NCBI RefSeq assembly: GCF_905372335.1
Contig: NZ_CAJPOU010000009.1
Location: 1-44,388 of the forward strand
Length of the DNA: 44,388 nt
Origin: Streptococcus sp. A12
GTDB lineage: Bacteria; Bacillota; Bacilli; Lactobacillales; Streptococcaceae
Direction of reading: 5' to 3'
Shown here: one piece after another, positions 16,370 through 24,276 of the stretch
Layout of the letters: each line of letters opens with the position of its first letter
Numbering within the stretch: position 1 is the stretch's first letter
The notes under the pieces: generated by a model
Databases searched by the model: none
What the model saw: only the letters and a program-made list of their open reading frames with translations
Told to the model about the DNA's origin: nothing
Made by a program: the position numbers and the translations under genes

Positions 16370-16999
16370 TTATCGTACCACTTGAGTGGCTTTGGGAAGC
16401 ATTTCTTGGTAGTGACCAATGACCCGATCAACACGGAAATGTTCTGCTTCAATCACACGTTTGACACGTTCCGCAGCCAAAGGCACTTGGTCGTTGACAA
16501 TGGCATAGTCATACTCCCGCATCAAGGCAATTTCTTCTTTTGCTTTTTCGATCCGCTGGGCAATGACTTCCGCACTGTCTGTGCCACGTCCAACCAAACG
16601 ATCTTGCAACTCATCCAAATCTGGAGGAGTCAGGAAAATGAAGACGGCATCTGGTACCTTTTTCTTGACCTGCAAAGCTCCTTGCACCTCAATTTCAAGG
16701 AAGACATCGATCCCTTTATCGAGTGTTTCGTTCACATAGGTCAAGGGAGTCCCATAGTAATTGCCAACATATTCAGCATATTCGAGCATTTGACCTTGAC
16801 GAATCAATTCCTCAAATTCTTCACGTGTCCGGAAGAAATAATCTACTCCGTCCACTTCACCTGGACGTTGTGCACGTGTTGTCATCGATACTGAGTATTG
16901 AAACTGATTGTCTGAGTTTTCAAAAATCTCACGTCTAACCGTTCCTTTCCCAACACCTGAGGGCCCTGAGAAAACGATTAATAATCCTCGATCCGCCAT
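16370..16999 (-). CDS. gmk: Guanylate kinase
   Basis: Converts GMP to GDP with ATP. 209 aa with P-loop FSGPSGVGKGTV (10-21), the GMP-binding SMTTRAQRPGEVDGVDYFF and the lid arginine in RIEKAKEEI. SD AAGGAG sits just before the ATG. First gene of the gmk-rpoZ-priA-fmt-rsmB-phpP-stkP operon with a clear promoter upstream. Confidence 0.97.
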   Translation of the reverse strand: MADRGLLIVFSGPSGVGKGTVRREIFENSDNQFQYSVSMTTRAQRPGEVDGVDYFFRTREEFEELIRQGQMLEYAEYVGNYYGTPLTYVNETLDKGIDVFLEIEVQGALQVKKKVPDAVFIFLTPPDLDELQDRLVGRGTDSAEVIAQRIEKAKEEIALMREYDYAIVNDQVPLAAERVKRVIEAEHFRVDRVIGHYQEMLPKATQVVR

Positions 17000-17026
17000 T
17001 TTGTCTCCTTCGCTGTCTTTCTATCT

Positions 17027-17055
17027 AGTGTAACAAAAATAGAAAGATTTTTCAA
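17027..17055 (-). promoter_or_regulatory. gmk operon promoter
   Basis: Minus-strand TTGAAA (17050-17055), 17-bp spacer, TACACT (17027-17032), 28 bp before the gmk start. Just upstream of the -35 is a small palindrome CCTTG-AGG-CAAGG (about 17067-17079) of unknown meaning. The rest of 17056-17140 shows nothing recognisable. Confidence 0.7.
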
Positions 17056-17140
17056 CAGATTTTTCCTTGAGGCAAGGCCCTAACCACTTCTCTACCAATG
17101 AACCATCTCATCTGTACTAACCCATTTTTAACACGACTTA

Positions 17141-17185
17141 CAAAAAAATAGCCAACTAAGGTTGTTCCACCTTCGCTGACTATCT
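17141..17185 (-). terminator. rny terminator
   Basis: On the minus strand ATAGTCAGCGAAGGT pairs with ACCTTAGTTGGCTAT (with mismatches and wobble) around a GGAACA loop, followed by a run of T. It lies 25 bp past the rny stop. Confidence 0.8.
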
Positions 17186-17209
17186 TTTATATATGGCTTT
17201 TAACAAGCT

Positions 17210-18817
17210 CTATTTTGCATAATCAATGGCACGTAATTCACGAATAACGGTTACCTTGATGTTACCAGGGTACTCCAAGTTGGACTCAATCTTCTCACGG
17301 ATATCATGAGCCAAGATGGTCAATTTATCATCCTTGACTTCTTCAGGGCTGACCATAATTCGAATTTCACGACCTGCTTGCAAGGCAAAGCTGGTCTTAA
17401 CTCCCTCAAAGCCATTTGCAATTTCTTCAAGATCTTGCAGGCGTTTGATGTAGCTTTCAAGAGACTCGCTCCGGGCACCTGGACGCGCTGCACTCAAGGC
17501 ATCTGCTGCTGCGACAATGACTGCGATGACACTTTCTGGTTCAACATCACCATGGTGACTAGCAATCGTATTGACAACAACTGGGTGCTCTTTGTATTTA
17601 CGAGCTAATTCAGTACCAATTTCTACGTGGCTACCTTCTACCTCACGGTCAATGGCTTTACCAATATCATGAAGGAAACCAGCTCGACGAGCCAAGGTAG
17701 CATTTTCACCAAGCTCACTAGCAATAATACCAGATAACTTAGCAACCTCAATGGAGTGACGCAAGACGTTCTGTCCATAAGAAGTTCTGAATTGCAAGCG
17801 TCCCATAATCTTCATCAAATCAGGATGTAGATTTGGTGCGCCAATTTCATAGGCTGCTGCTTCACCATATTCACGAATCCGATGGTCAATTTCCAAACGG
17901 TTCTTCTCTACCAACTCTTCAATCCGAGCTGGATGGATGCGACCATCTTTCAAGAGACTTTCCATGGTCATTCGTGCGATTTCCCGACGAATCGGATCAA
18001 ATGCAGACAGGGTGACTACTTCTGGAGTATCATCAATAATCACATCCACACCTGTCAAGCTTTCGAAGGTTCGGATATTTCGACCTTCGCGACCAATAAT
18101 CCGGCCCTTCATTCCATCATCTGGTAAATGAACCGTTGAGTTGGTCTGTTCTGCCACAAAATCCCCGGCCATCCGTTGCATGGCTTGAACCAGGATATCT
18201 TTTGCAACTTTATCTGAACGTTCTTTCACTTCCACTTCTGCTTCTCGAATTCGAGTCGCAATCTCTTTGGAAAGTCGTTCTTCTGTTTGCGTTAAGATAA
18301 TATCACGTGCTTCCGATTGAGTCAGAGAAGCAATTTTTTCTAATTCTTCTTCTTTCTTCTTTTCTAGCTCATGTAATTGTTCTTCACGCGCATCAATGTG
18401 TTTAGTTCTATCTGAAAGACTTTGCTCTTTTTGTTCAAGAGCTTGCTCTTTGCTCGTAAGATTGTCATCTTTGCGATCAAGATTATTCGAACGTTCCGCT
18501 AAGCGGGTTTCTAATTGTTTTAATTCTTGACGCTCTGATTTAAACTCAGCATCGACTTCTTCTCGATATTTTCTGGCTTCTTCCTTTGCCTCCAAAAGTG
18601 CTTCTTTTTTAAGTGAACTAGACTCGTGCTTAGCTTCTTTCAAAATCAAATCAGCTTCGCGCTCTGCCTGTCCACGTAAATTCGTTGCTTCTTGTTCAGC
18701 ATTTAAAAGAGTAAGTTCTGCAGCCTCTTTCGATGCTTTCATCTTGACTGAGATCCCTACATATCCAATGACTAAACCAATGATTGCGGCAAAAACAATT
18801 GCAATTCCAAATTCCAT
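17210..18817 (-). CDS. rny: Ribonuclease Y
   Basis: Membrane-anchored endoribonuclease that starts mRNA decay in Firmicutes. 535 aa: N-terminal TM helix (about 3-24), a long charged coiled coil (about 28-205), a KH RNA-binding domain (about 225-290, GMKGRIIGREGRNIRTFE) and an HD metal-dependent nuclease domain with LRHSIEVAKLSG, FLHDIGKAID and ASHHGD. AGGGG acts as SD. Transcribed divergently from luxS, with its own promoter and terminator. Confidence 0.97.
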   Translation of the reverse strand: MEFGIAIVFAAIIGLVIGYVGISVKMKASKEAAELTLLNAEQEATNLRGQAEREADLILKEAKHESSSLKKEALLEAKEEARKYREEVDAEFKSERQELKQLETRLAERSNNLDRKDDNLTSKEQALEQKEQSLSDRTKHIDAREEQLHELEKKKEEELEKIASLTQSEARDIILTQTEERLSKEIATRIREAEVEVKERSDKVAKDILVQAMQRMAGDFVAEQTNSTVHLPDDGMKGRIIGREGRNIRTFESLTGVDVIIDDTPEVVTLSAFDPIRREIARMTMESLLKDGRIHPARIEELVEKNRLEIDHRIREYGEAAAYEIGAPNLHPDLMKIMGRLQFRTSYGQNVLRHSIEVAKLSGIIASELGENATLARRAGFLHDIGKAIDREVEGSHVEIGTELARKYKEHPVVVNTIASHHGDVEPESVIAVIVAAADALSAARPGARSESLESYIKRLQDLEEIANGFEGVKTSFALQAGREIRIMVSPEEVKDDKLTILAHDIREKIESNLEYPGNIKVTVIRELRAIDYAK

Positions 18818-18865
18818 GTTTTTACCCCTAATCTAATGAATAGTTGAATTAAAAAATTCTTTATT

Positions 18866-18894
18866 ATTTTATCATATTTTTACAAAATTAACAA
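18866..18894 (-). promoter_or_regulatory. rny promoter candidate
   Basis: Minus-strand TTGTTA (18889-18894), 17-bp spacer, TAAAAT (18866-18871). The region is very AT-rich, so other hexamers are possible. The central part of the rny-luxS gap (about 18900-19030) shows no gene or strong repeat. Confidence 0.55.
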
Positions 18895-19051
18895 ACAAAT
18901 TTTCTAGCGAAAACTAATCTATTTCTGCTATTATTCTAATGCTTCTTTCCCTCGATTCTAACGGGAAAACACCCTAAAAACAAGCTTCTAAATCTTATTT
19001 CAACGGCTACTTGCCTCTCTCTTCTCTTATGTTTTCATCCACTGACAATTG

Positions 19052-19060
19052 TGCTATAAT
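19052..19060 (+). promoter_or_regulatory. luxS extended -10 promoter
   Basis: TGCTATAAT 27 bp before the luxS ATG, with a weak -35 (TTTTCA, 19032-19037) at 17 bp. SD GAGGAAG follows. Confidence 0.7.
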
Positions 19061-19087
19061 CAAGAAAAAAGAAATTGAGGAAGATAC

Positions 19088-19570
19088 ATGACGAAAGAAG
19101 TTATTGTGGAAAGTTTTGAATTAGACCACACTGCTGTAAAAGCCCCTTACGTCCGCCTAATCGGAGAGGAAACTGGACCAAAAGGAGATGTCATCTCAAA
19201 CTACGATATCCGCTTGGTTCAACCAAATGAAGACTCTATCCCGACTGCTGGTTTACATACAATTGAGCATCTATTAGCTATGTTGATCCGTAAACGCATT
19301 GATGGCATGATCGATTGTTCCCCATTTGGGTGTCGTACTGGCTTCCATATGATTATGTGGGGACAGCACGATCCAAAAACCATTGCACAAGTCATTAAAT
19401 CCTCCCTAGAGGAAATTGCTGAAGCGACAAGCTGGGAAGACGTGCCAGGAACGACGATTGAATCTTGCGGAAACTATAAAGATCACAGCCTCTTTTCTGC
19501 CAAAGAGTGGTGCAAATTGATTCTCGAACAAGGTATTTCTGACGATCCATTCACACGCCATATCGTATAA
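19088..19570 (+). CDS. luxS: S-ribosylhomocysteine lyase (LuxS)
   Basis: Cleaves S-ribosylhomocysteine to homocysteine and DPD, the precursor of autoinducer-2, in the activated methyl cycle. 160 aa with metal ligands H57 and H61 (HTIEH) and C127, the catalytic C82 in FGCRTGFH, and the usual DHTAVKAPYVR start. Monocistronic between its own promoter and a strong terminator. Confidence 0.98.
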   Translation: MTKEVIVESFELDHTAVKAPYVRLIGEETGPKGDVISNYDIRLVQPNEDSIPTAGLHTIEHLLAMLIRKRIDGMIDCSPFGCRTGFHMIMWGQHDPKTIAQVIKSSLEEIAEATSWEDVPGTTIESCGNYKDHSLFSAKEWCKLILEQGISDDPFTRHIV

Positions 19571-19576
19571 AAAACA

Positions 19577-19606
19577 AAAGACTTCTCTTTGAAAGAGAAG
19601 TCTTTT
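19577..19606. terminator. luxS/mapZ convergent terminator
   Basis: Fourteen-bp stem AAAAGACTTCTCTT/AAGAGAAGTCTTTT around a TGA-type loop, with A-runs and T-runs on both sides. It lies between convergent luxS and mapZ. Confidence 0.9.
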
Positions 19607-19613
19607 CTAATTC

Positions 19614-21053
19614 TTAATAATCCAATGCATCGGAATGGCCTTTTCCGTTTCCGACAAAGTAGCCTGTTTTAGCATTGATACTAAACAAATATGTTCCATC
19701 TGGCTTAAAGAGGTTGTAATAACCATTGCCGTTGATAATATTCACGCGTTCCAATATGTATTGATCTCCGACGATATGACCACGTTCCCGGGCAATCTTC
19801 AGAACTTTCTCCAAAATACCAGGGTTAAAGGTCCATGCAGGATTGTTTACATCGTCAAGCGCTGCTTGGTTGTATGGCACCCGGCTCAAGTTTCGTTGAA
19901 GTGGCACACCAGTACTTTGAAGACCAAAGCCAGAATAGCCTGGGTTCACTCCGCCTGTCGTGCTGCCTTCAGTAGCTGGGGCTGGAGTCGGAGCTGGACT
20001 GGTAACCGTTCCAGAAGAAGCTGCACTTCCTCCGGTAGCACTGCCTCCACCATCTGTCACAGGTGCTGGAGTGGCAACTTGTTGTGATCGTCCTTGAGCT
20101 GCAGCATCCTTCAATAATTGGTTCAATTTTGTATTAGATGTCGACACATCTGAAAAGACTGCATCACTCTTTACCTGCGCCTTGGTATCGATGGCCCCAT
20201 CCTTAATAACTGGGCTGGTAAACTGAGAGTTTACTGTTTGAATAGCAGAAACCTGCTTCACCAATTCATCGTATTTACTCTTGGCTGCATCGTATTCCTT
20301 GGTATCTTTCAATTTTTCTAAACTTGCTTTTAGTTTTTCCAAGTTACCAAAAGAATCATTTTTCAACTTCGTCTGCGTGTCATCTGTAAAGAAAGCTGCA
20401 TACTGATCGTTAAAATCCTTCAGCAAAGCCTCTGTATTCGCACTCGTTGAGGCAGAAGAACTAGAGGACTTCTTGCTAGATGAGCTAGTAGAAGAGACGA
20501 CTGTCGTTTCCCCTTTAGACTGGTTACGGATCCATTGATAAGACAACCAACTAGCCGTAGCAACTGCTGTCAGAGCTAAAGCTGAAAATAAAATTGGTTT
20601 TACCCGGCTCTTTTTCGGTTCTTCAGGAATCTCAATTTCTTCATCCACATATGGTTCTGTTGGCTCTGGACCAAATTTAATTTTTGCCGGACGTTCCCCA
20701 GGAATTGGATCAGGAATGCGAGTAGACGCACCTTCTTTTTGACCTGCTTCAGCCGGTATTGCTTCTTTTACTGGTTCTTCGTTTGGAATTGACTCTGTTG
20801 TTTCCACAGTGGCTGCTTCCTCTGCCTCAGCTAACATTTCCTTCTTCATGACGATGGTATCAAACTTGTGAGCTTCAATTTCGTCACGGTGCTGTTTGAT
20901 GTATTTATCAAGGACATTGTCTGTTTCCTTGACGCCTGCTTCGATTTCTTCAGCCTTGCGGTTTGCTTGGCCAATCGTCATCTCTTTGGCGTCCTTAAAA
21001 TCAAGAACTGACTCTGCATCTTGGCCCAACTGCTGTTTATCTTCTTTTGTCAT
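19614..21053 (-). CDS. mapZ: MapZ (LocZ), mid-cell anchored protein of the FtsZ ring
   Basis: Streptococcal membrane protein that marks the division site and positions FtsZ; phosphorylated by StkP. 479 aa: acidic cytoplasmic N-terminal part (1-151) with the conserved FtsZ-binding start (MTKEDK...) and candidate phospho-threonines T66 and T82-T86; one TM helix (about 152-173); a Ser-rich outer linker (183-207); a coiled helical domain (about 208-315); a Ser/Gly/Pro/Thr linker (about 325-370); and a conserved C-terminal peptidoglycan-binding domain (about 380-479). It starts in an ATGA overlap with rlmL. Identification rests on this layout and on the rlmL-gpsB neighbourhood. Confidence 0.93.
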   Translation of the reverse strand: MTKEDKQQLGQDAESVLDFKDAKEMTIGQANRKAEEIEAGVKETDNVLDKYIKQHRDEIEAHKFDTIVMKKEMLAEAEEAATVETTESIPNEEPVKEAIPAEAGQKEGASTRIPDPIPGERPAKIKFGPEPTEPYVDEEIEIPEEPKKSRVKPILFSALALTAVATASWLSYQWIRNQSKGETTVVSSTSSSSKKSSSSSASTSANTEALLKDFNDQYAAFFTDDTQTKLKNDSFGNLEKLKASLEKLKDTKEYDAAKSKYDELVKQVSAIQTVNSQFTSPVIKDGAIDTKAQVKSDAVFSDVSTSNTKLNQLLKDAAAQGRSQQVATPAPVTDGGGSATGGSAASSGTVTSPAPTPAPATEGSTTGGVNPGYSGFGLQSTGVPLQRNLSRVPYNQAALDDVNNPAWTFNPGILEKVLKIARERGHIVGDQYILERVNIINGNGYYNLFKPDGTYLFSINAKTGYFVGNGKGHSDALDY

Positions 21054-22222
21054 ATGTTTCCTTTCTCACTAGCCGCTTGTCGACGTACCCGTTCCCCAAA
21101 GAACTGATACAAGTCAACCTTTAAGGTTCCGTTATATAATTTTCGTTTTTTATCCGCTTGTCTCCCAAATTTCTTTTCAAAATCTTCATCACTGGTCAAG
21201 ATAAATTTACTCCAAGTCTTCAATGGTGCAAAGACCTCTCCCATTTCAGCGTACAATTTTGTCACTCCTGCATCATCGGATAAACGTTCACCATACGGTG
21301 GATTGGAGATGATGACCCCATTGATCTTCTCCGAGCGCAAATCTTGAACCCTCATTTGCTTAAAGGTGATATCACTTGCAACTCCAGCTTTTTGAGCATT
21401 TTCTTTGGCAATCTCAACCATCCGCGCATCGATATCGGTTCCCATGATGTCTAGAACAAGGTCCCGATTGATTTTTTTACTAGCCTCTGTGCGAACTTCT
21501 TGAATCAGTCGATCATCCACCCAATTCCACTCTTCAAATGAGAAGGTCCGTCTCAAGCCTGGCGCTATCTGGCGAGCCATCATCGCTGCTTCGATACAGA
21601 AGGTCCCTGATCCACAAGTCGGATCAACCAAAGGCTTATCTGGATACCAATTGGAAAGTTGAAGAATGGCTGCCGCCATATTTTCCTTAATGGGTGCGCC
21701 CCCTTTTTCCGTCCGATAACCACGTTTGAAAAGGCTGCTACCAGTGGTATCAATTAGAATAGTCGCTTGGTCCTTCAAAATGGAAACTTCAATTTTAAAT
21801 TCTGGTCCATTTTCAATCAATGGAACGCCTTCCGGGCGGGCATAGTGTTTTTGCAACTTTTTAACAACAGCCTTTTTTGAAATCGCTTGTACACTCGGTT
21901 CGTTATGCAGTTTGGATTTGACACATTTTGCTTTGGAGATGGGGAAACGTGCTCCTAAAGGGAGGTATTGGTCCCAATCCAAGGCAAAAACTCCTTGAAA
22001 GAGTTCTTCAAAGGTACGGGCAGGAAAGGATCCTACGACGATCTTGATTCGGTCTGCAGCCCGCAACCAAAGATTGGTTTCGATGATTGCACGAACATCG
22101 CCTTTGAAACGGACTCGTCCATTTTCCACTTGGCAATCGTAGCCCAGCTCTCGTAATTCACGCCCAACCACTGCTTCTAATCCAGCAGCAACTGTCGCAA
22201 TTAATTCAAATTGTTTTTTCAT
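21050..22222 (-). CDS. rlmL: RlmL/YpsC-type 23S rRNA guanine-N2 methyltransferase
   Basis: SAM-dependent rRNA methyltransferase, 390 aa: N-terminal ferredoxin-like and THUMP domain (about 1-155), then a Rossmann methyltransferase domain with DPTCGSGTFCIEAAMMA and catalytic NPPYGERL. Only the short single-domain form is present, as usual in Firmicutes. SD-like AGGA precedes the ATG. It lies just after rnpB and its terminator, so it is probably expressed by readthrough. Exact target (G2445-type) is inferred from the family. Confidence 0.92.
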   Translation of the reverse strand: MKKQFELIATVAAGLEAVVGRELRELGYDCQVENGRVRFKGDVRAIIETNLWLRAADRIKIVVGSFPARTFEELFQGVFALDWDQYLPLGARFPISKAKCVKSKLHNEPSVQAISKKAVVKKLQKHYARPEGVPLIENGPEFKIEVSILKDQATILIDTTGSSLFKRGYRTEKGGAPIKENMAAAILQLSNWYPDKPLVDPTCGSGTFCIEAAMMARQIAPGLRRTFSFEEWNWVDDRLIQEVRTEASKKINRDLVLDIMGTDIDARMVEIAKENAQKAGVASDITFKQMRVQDLRSEKINGVIISNPPYGERLSDDAGVTKLYAEMGEVFAPLKTWSKFILTSDEDFEKKFGRQADKKRKLYNGTLKVDLYQFFGERVRRQAASEKGNI

Positions 22223-22238
22223 TTGTTCCTCATTGTTT

Positions 22239-22275
22239 AAAAAAGGAGGTTGAGATTTCTCTCCCCCTCACCACC
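22239..22275 (-). terminator. rnpB terminator
   Basis: On the minus strand GGGGGAGA-GAAA-TCTC(AA)CCTCC forms a stem followed by TTTTTT, immediately after the 3' end of RNase P RNA. Confidence 0.75.
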
Positions 22276-22277
22276 TA

Positions 22278-22657
22278 TATGCAATTTTCTATAAGCCATG
22301 TTTTGTTCCAGAAATGACTAGGTACCATTTCCTTCGATAATCATCTGTCTACTGTTTCCAGTCAGAATGCTATGTTCGTTTCCATGCATTCCATGCCCCG
22401 ACCAAAGTTTGGGTTGCTAGCTTGAGGGGTTTACCGCGTTCCACTTTTTAGGTTTCCCTAAAAACTACGTCACTGTGGCACTTTCAGAGCTAATAGAACT
22501 TATCCTAAGACTTAGCCCGTTCGCTCGCCGTAACTTGAAGATCAAGTCCCTAGGCTTATGGATTCACCTAGCACAAACACTACAGGCATCACAGCCTGTG
22601 CTAGCATGGACTTTCCTCATGAGAGAAAGCTCTCACGCGATTATCCAAAAATTGCAC
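22278..22657 (-). ncRNA. rnpB: RNase P RNA, type B
   Basis: Catalytic RNA that matures tRNA 5' ends. On the minus strand the 5' end (GTGCAATTTTTGGATAATCG) pairs with the 3' end (AGAAAATTGCAT) to form helix P1. The universally conserved GAGGAAAGTCCATGCTAGC (P4 5' strand) lies about 40 nt from the 5' end, ACGGCGAGCGAA and GTAAACCCCTC are present, and ACAGTAGACAG matches the 3' conserved region. Length about 380 nt fits streptococcal rnpB. Ends are set by P1 pairing and may be off by a few bases. It starts 17 nt after the gpsB stop; no clear promoter was seen. Confidence 0.96.
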
Positions 22658-22674
22658 GATTCATCTTTTATGTC

Positions 22675-23019
22675 TTAAAAATCACGATCTACGACTTGTT
22701 TCCCGAAGACTTCTTTTTCTAGACGATTTAAGCGTTTCAAAATATCGAAGTTTGTCGTAGTAGTGACCTGAGGAAACTCATGCTTTGGAGCAGATTCAGG
22801 AACTGATGGACTCGGAGTTGCTTGGCTCGTTTTCTTCGCTAATTCTTCACGGAGCCGAGCGTTTTCTTCTTTCAATTCCTTCACTAAGGCAGCATAGGTT
22901 TCATAGTCTTTGATGACATCATCCAAAAACTCATTTACCTCAACTTTACTAAATCCACGAACTTCTTTTTTGAAATCTTGATCAAAAATATCTTTCGCAG
23001 TAAAAATAATACTTGCCAT
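22675..23019 (-). CDS. gpsB: GpsB cell-division regulator
   Basis: Cytoplasmic DivIVA-like adaptor that coordinates septal and peripheral wall synthesis with StkP and PBPs. 114 aa from the second ATG: N-terminal membrane/PBP-binding domain (MASIIFTAKDIFDQDFKKEVRG), coiled coil to about residue 70, Pro-rich linker, C-terminal oligomerisation helix NFDILKRLNRLEKEVFGKQ. The first ATG (23022) would add one Met and is too close to GGAG. Promoter at 23049-23078. Confidence 0.96.
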   Translation of the reverse strand: MASIIFTAKDIFDQDFKKEVRGFSKVEVNEFLDDVIKDYETYAALVKELKEENARLREELAKKTSQATPSPSVPESAPKHEFPQVTTTTNFDILKRLNRLEKEVFGKQVVDRDF

Positions 23020-23048
23020 CATTCTCTCCGTTCTAGTTAATCATAATC

Positions 23049-23078
23049 ATTATATAAAAAATGAGGAGCAAAAATCAA
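23049..23078 (-). promoter_or_regulatory. gpsB promoter
   Basis: Minus-strand TTGATT (23073-23078), 18-bp spacer, TATAAT (23049-23054), about 27 bp before the gpsB start. Confidence 0.7.
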
Positions 23079-23088
23079 GGTAAATCAC

Positions 23089-23616
23089 TTATTTTTCGCA
23101 AATTTTTTCCGCTACTTCATTTAAGTCGTCAAAGTTTAATCTTTTGACATGATACTGATCCATTTCTAGCATCATTTTGTAAAGATATTTGAGATTTGTT
23201 TCATGTTCTGGGTCGTAAAATAAATAAGCACCATCTGTATTTTCTAACAAAAAAGTATTGTATTCTTTGAATTGACCTGGCTGGCTATAAGAGGGATAGG
23301 CATATTTGACAAAATTAACCTGTTTAAAGCGACTTAGGACTTCTTGATTGGCCTCATTCCAGTTCTCTCCTTGATTTTCAAACATAAAAATTGTGGCCAA
23401 CTGTATCTCGTATTCTTTTTTTAATTCCTGAGCAACCTCTAAAACCCAAGCTTCAAAACCTAAATTCCCTGTAAAAATCAACCACTTGACTCCCTCTTCC
23501 AAAAAACGGACTAAATCCCTACGAATCGCTTCTTTAATTATTGGAAGTCGGGGGTCCTTAGCTGTCAGAATTCCCAATTCAAATGCCTTATAACCTGTAA
23601 TCAGTAAACTATTCAT
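23089..23616 (-). CDS. ypsA: YpsA family protein (DUF1273, SLOG superfamily)
   Basis: Cytoplasmic protein of 175 aa with the family start MNSLLITGYKAFELGI and a nucleotide-binding SLOG-like Rossmann fold (IFTGNLGFEAWVLEVAQEL in the middle). In Bacillus and Staphylococcus, YpsA is linked to cell-division control and lies next to gpsB, as here; its ligand is unknown. The frame is open upstream to 24087, but that would run antisense through recU. The ATG at 23616 has AAGGAAGGGG just upstream and gives the normal length. Confidence 0.92.
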   Translation of the reverse strand: MNSLLITGYKAFELGILTAKDPRLPIIKEAIRRDLVRFLEEGVKWLIFTGNLGFEAWVLEVAQELKKEYEIQLATIFMFENQGENWNEANQEVLSRFKQVNFVKYAYPSYSQPGQFKEYNTFLLENTDGAYLFYDPEHETNLKYLYKMMLEMDQYHVKRLNFDDLNEVAEKICEK

Positions 23617-23641
23617 TATTTCCCCTTCCTTCTTCATTTTG

Positions 23642-23650
23642 TGATATAAT
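23642..23650 (+). promoter_or_regulatory. recU-pbp1A extended -10 promoter
   Basis: TGATATAAT 32 bp before the recU start. The same AT-rich block reads TATTATATCA on the other strand, so the divergent ypsA promoter (candidate TTGGTA, 17 bp, TATATC) may share it. Confidence 0.6.
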
Positions 23651-23682
23651 AGAGTGATGTAATTGTACCAATAAGGAGAATG

Positions 23683-24276
23683 ATGGTCAACTATCCTCAC
23701 AAACTTAGCAAGAAATCTTCTTCGCCCCTCCAGAGGAAGCAAAGTGTGAATTTTGCCAATCGAGGGATGACATTTGAAAAAATGATTAATGAGAGCAATC
23801 AATACTACCTTTCTAGAGGGATAGCGGTTATTCATAAAAAGCCGACACCCATCCAGATTGTAAAGGTGGACTATCCTCATCGCAGTCGGGCAAAGATTGT
23901 AGAAGCTTATTTTCGCCAGGCATCTACCACAGACTATTCTGGTGTTTATAAAGGACACTACATTGATTTTGAAGCAAAAGAGACCCAGCAAAAACAAGCC
24001 ATGCCGATGAAAAACTTTCATCAGCACCAGATTGATCACATGGCTGCAGTCGTCCAACAGGGGGGAATTTGTTTTGTGCTCTTGCATTTTGCAAAGCTCA
24101 ATGAGACCTATCTACTGCCCGCTCCTTCCCTAATCGACTTTTACAACATCGATCACGGCAGTAAATCTATGCCATTGACCTATATACAGGAAAATGGTTA
24201 TCGTATCGAGACAGATCGACTTCCAAGCGTCCCTTATCTCGATATTATCGAACAGAATCTACTAGGCGGTAATTAA
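23683..24276 (+). CDS. recU: RecU Holliday junction resolvase
   Basis: Cleaves Holliday junctions in recombination and chromosome segregation. 197 aa from the second ATG (MVNYPHKLSKKSS). Motifs: NRGMTFEKMI, the nuclease core DYSGVYKGHYIDFEAKET, and MKNFHQHQIDHM. ATG 23683 lies 4 bp after AAGGAG; ATG 23680 is too close. The stop abuts the pbp1A start, the conserved recU-pbp1A pair of Firmicutes. Confidence 0.96.
   Translation: MVNYPHKLSKKSSSPLQRKQSVNFANRGMTFEKMINESNQYYLSRGIAVIHKKPTPIQIVKVDYPHRSRAKIVEAYFRQASTTDYSGVYKGHYIDFEAKETQQKQAMPMKNFHQHQIDHMAAVVQQGGICFVLLHFAKLNETYLLPAPSLIDFYNIDHGSKSMPLTYIQENGYRIETDRLPSVPYLDIIEQNLLGGN

Noticed and set aside
16265..16894. 209-aa plus-strand ORF opposite gmk and rpoZ
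   Set aside because: Long but antisense to two certain genes, with the composition of a shadow frame and no SD or promoter.
22475..22678. 67-aa plus-strand ORF
   Set aside because: It runs antisense through the RNase P RNA, whose conserved core and P1 helix are clear; no SD or protein-like features.
23617..24087. N-terminal extension of the ypsA frame
   Set aside because: It would run antisense through recU; the ATG at 23616 has a good SD and gives the normal family length.
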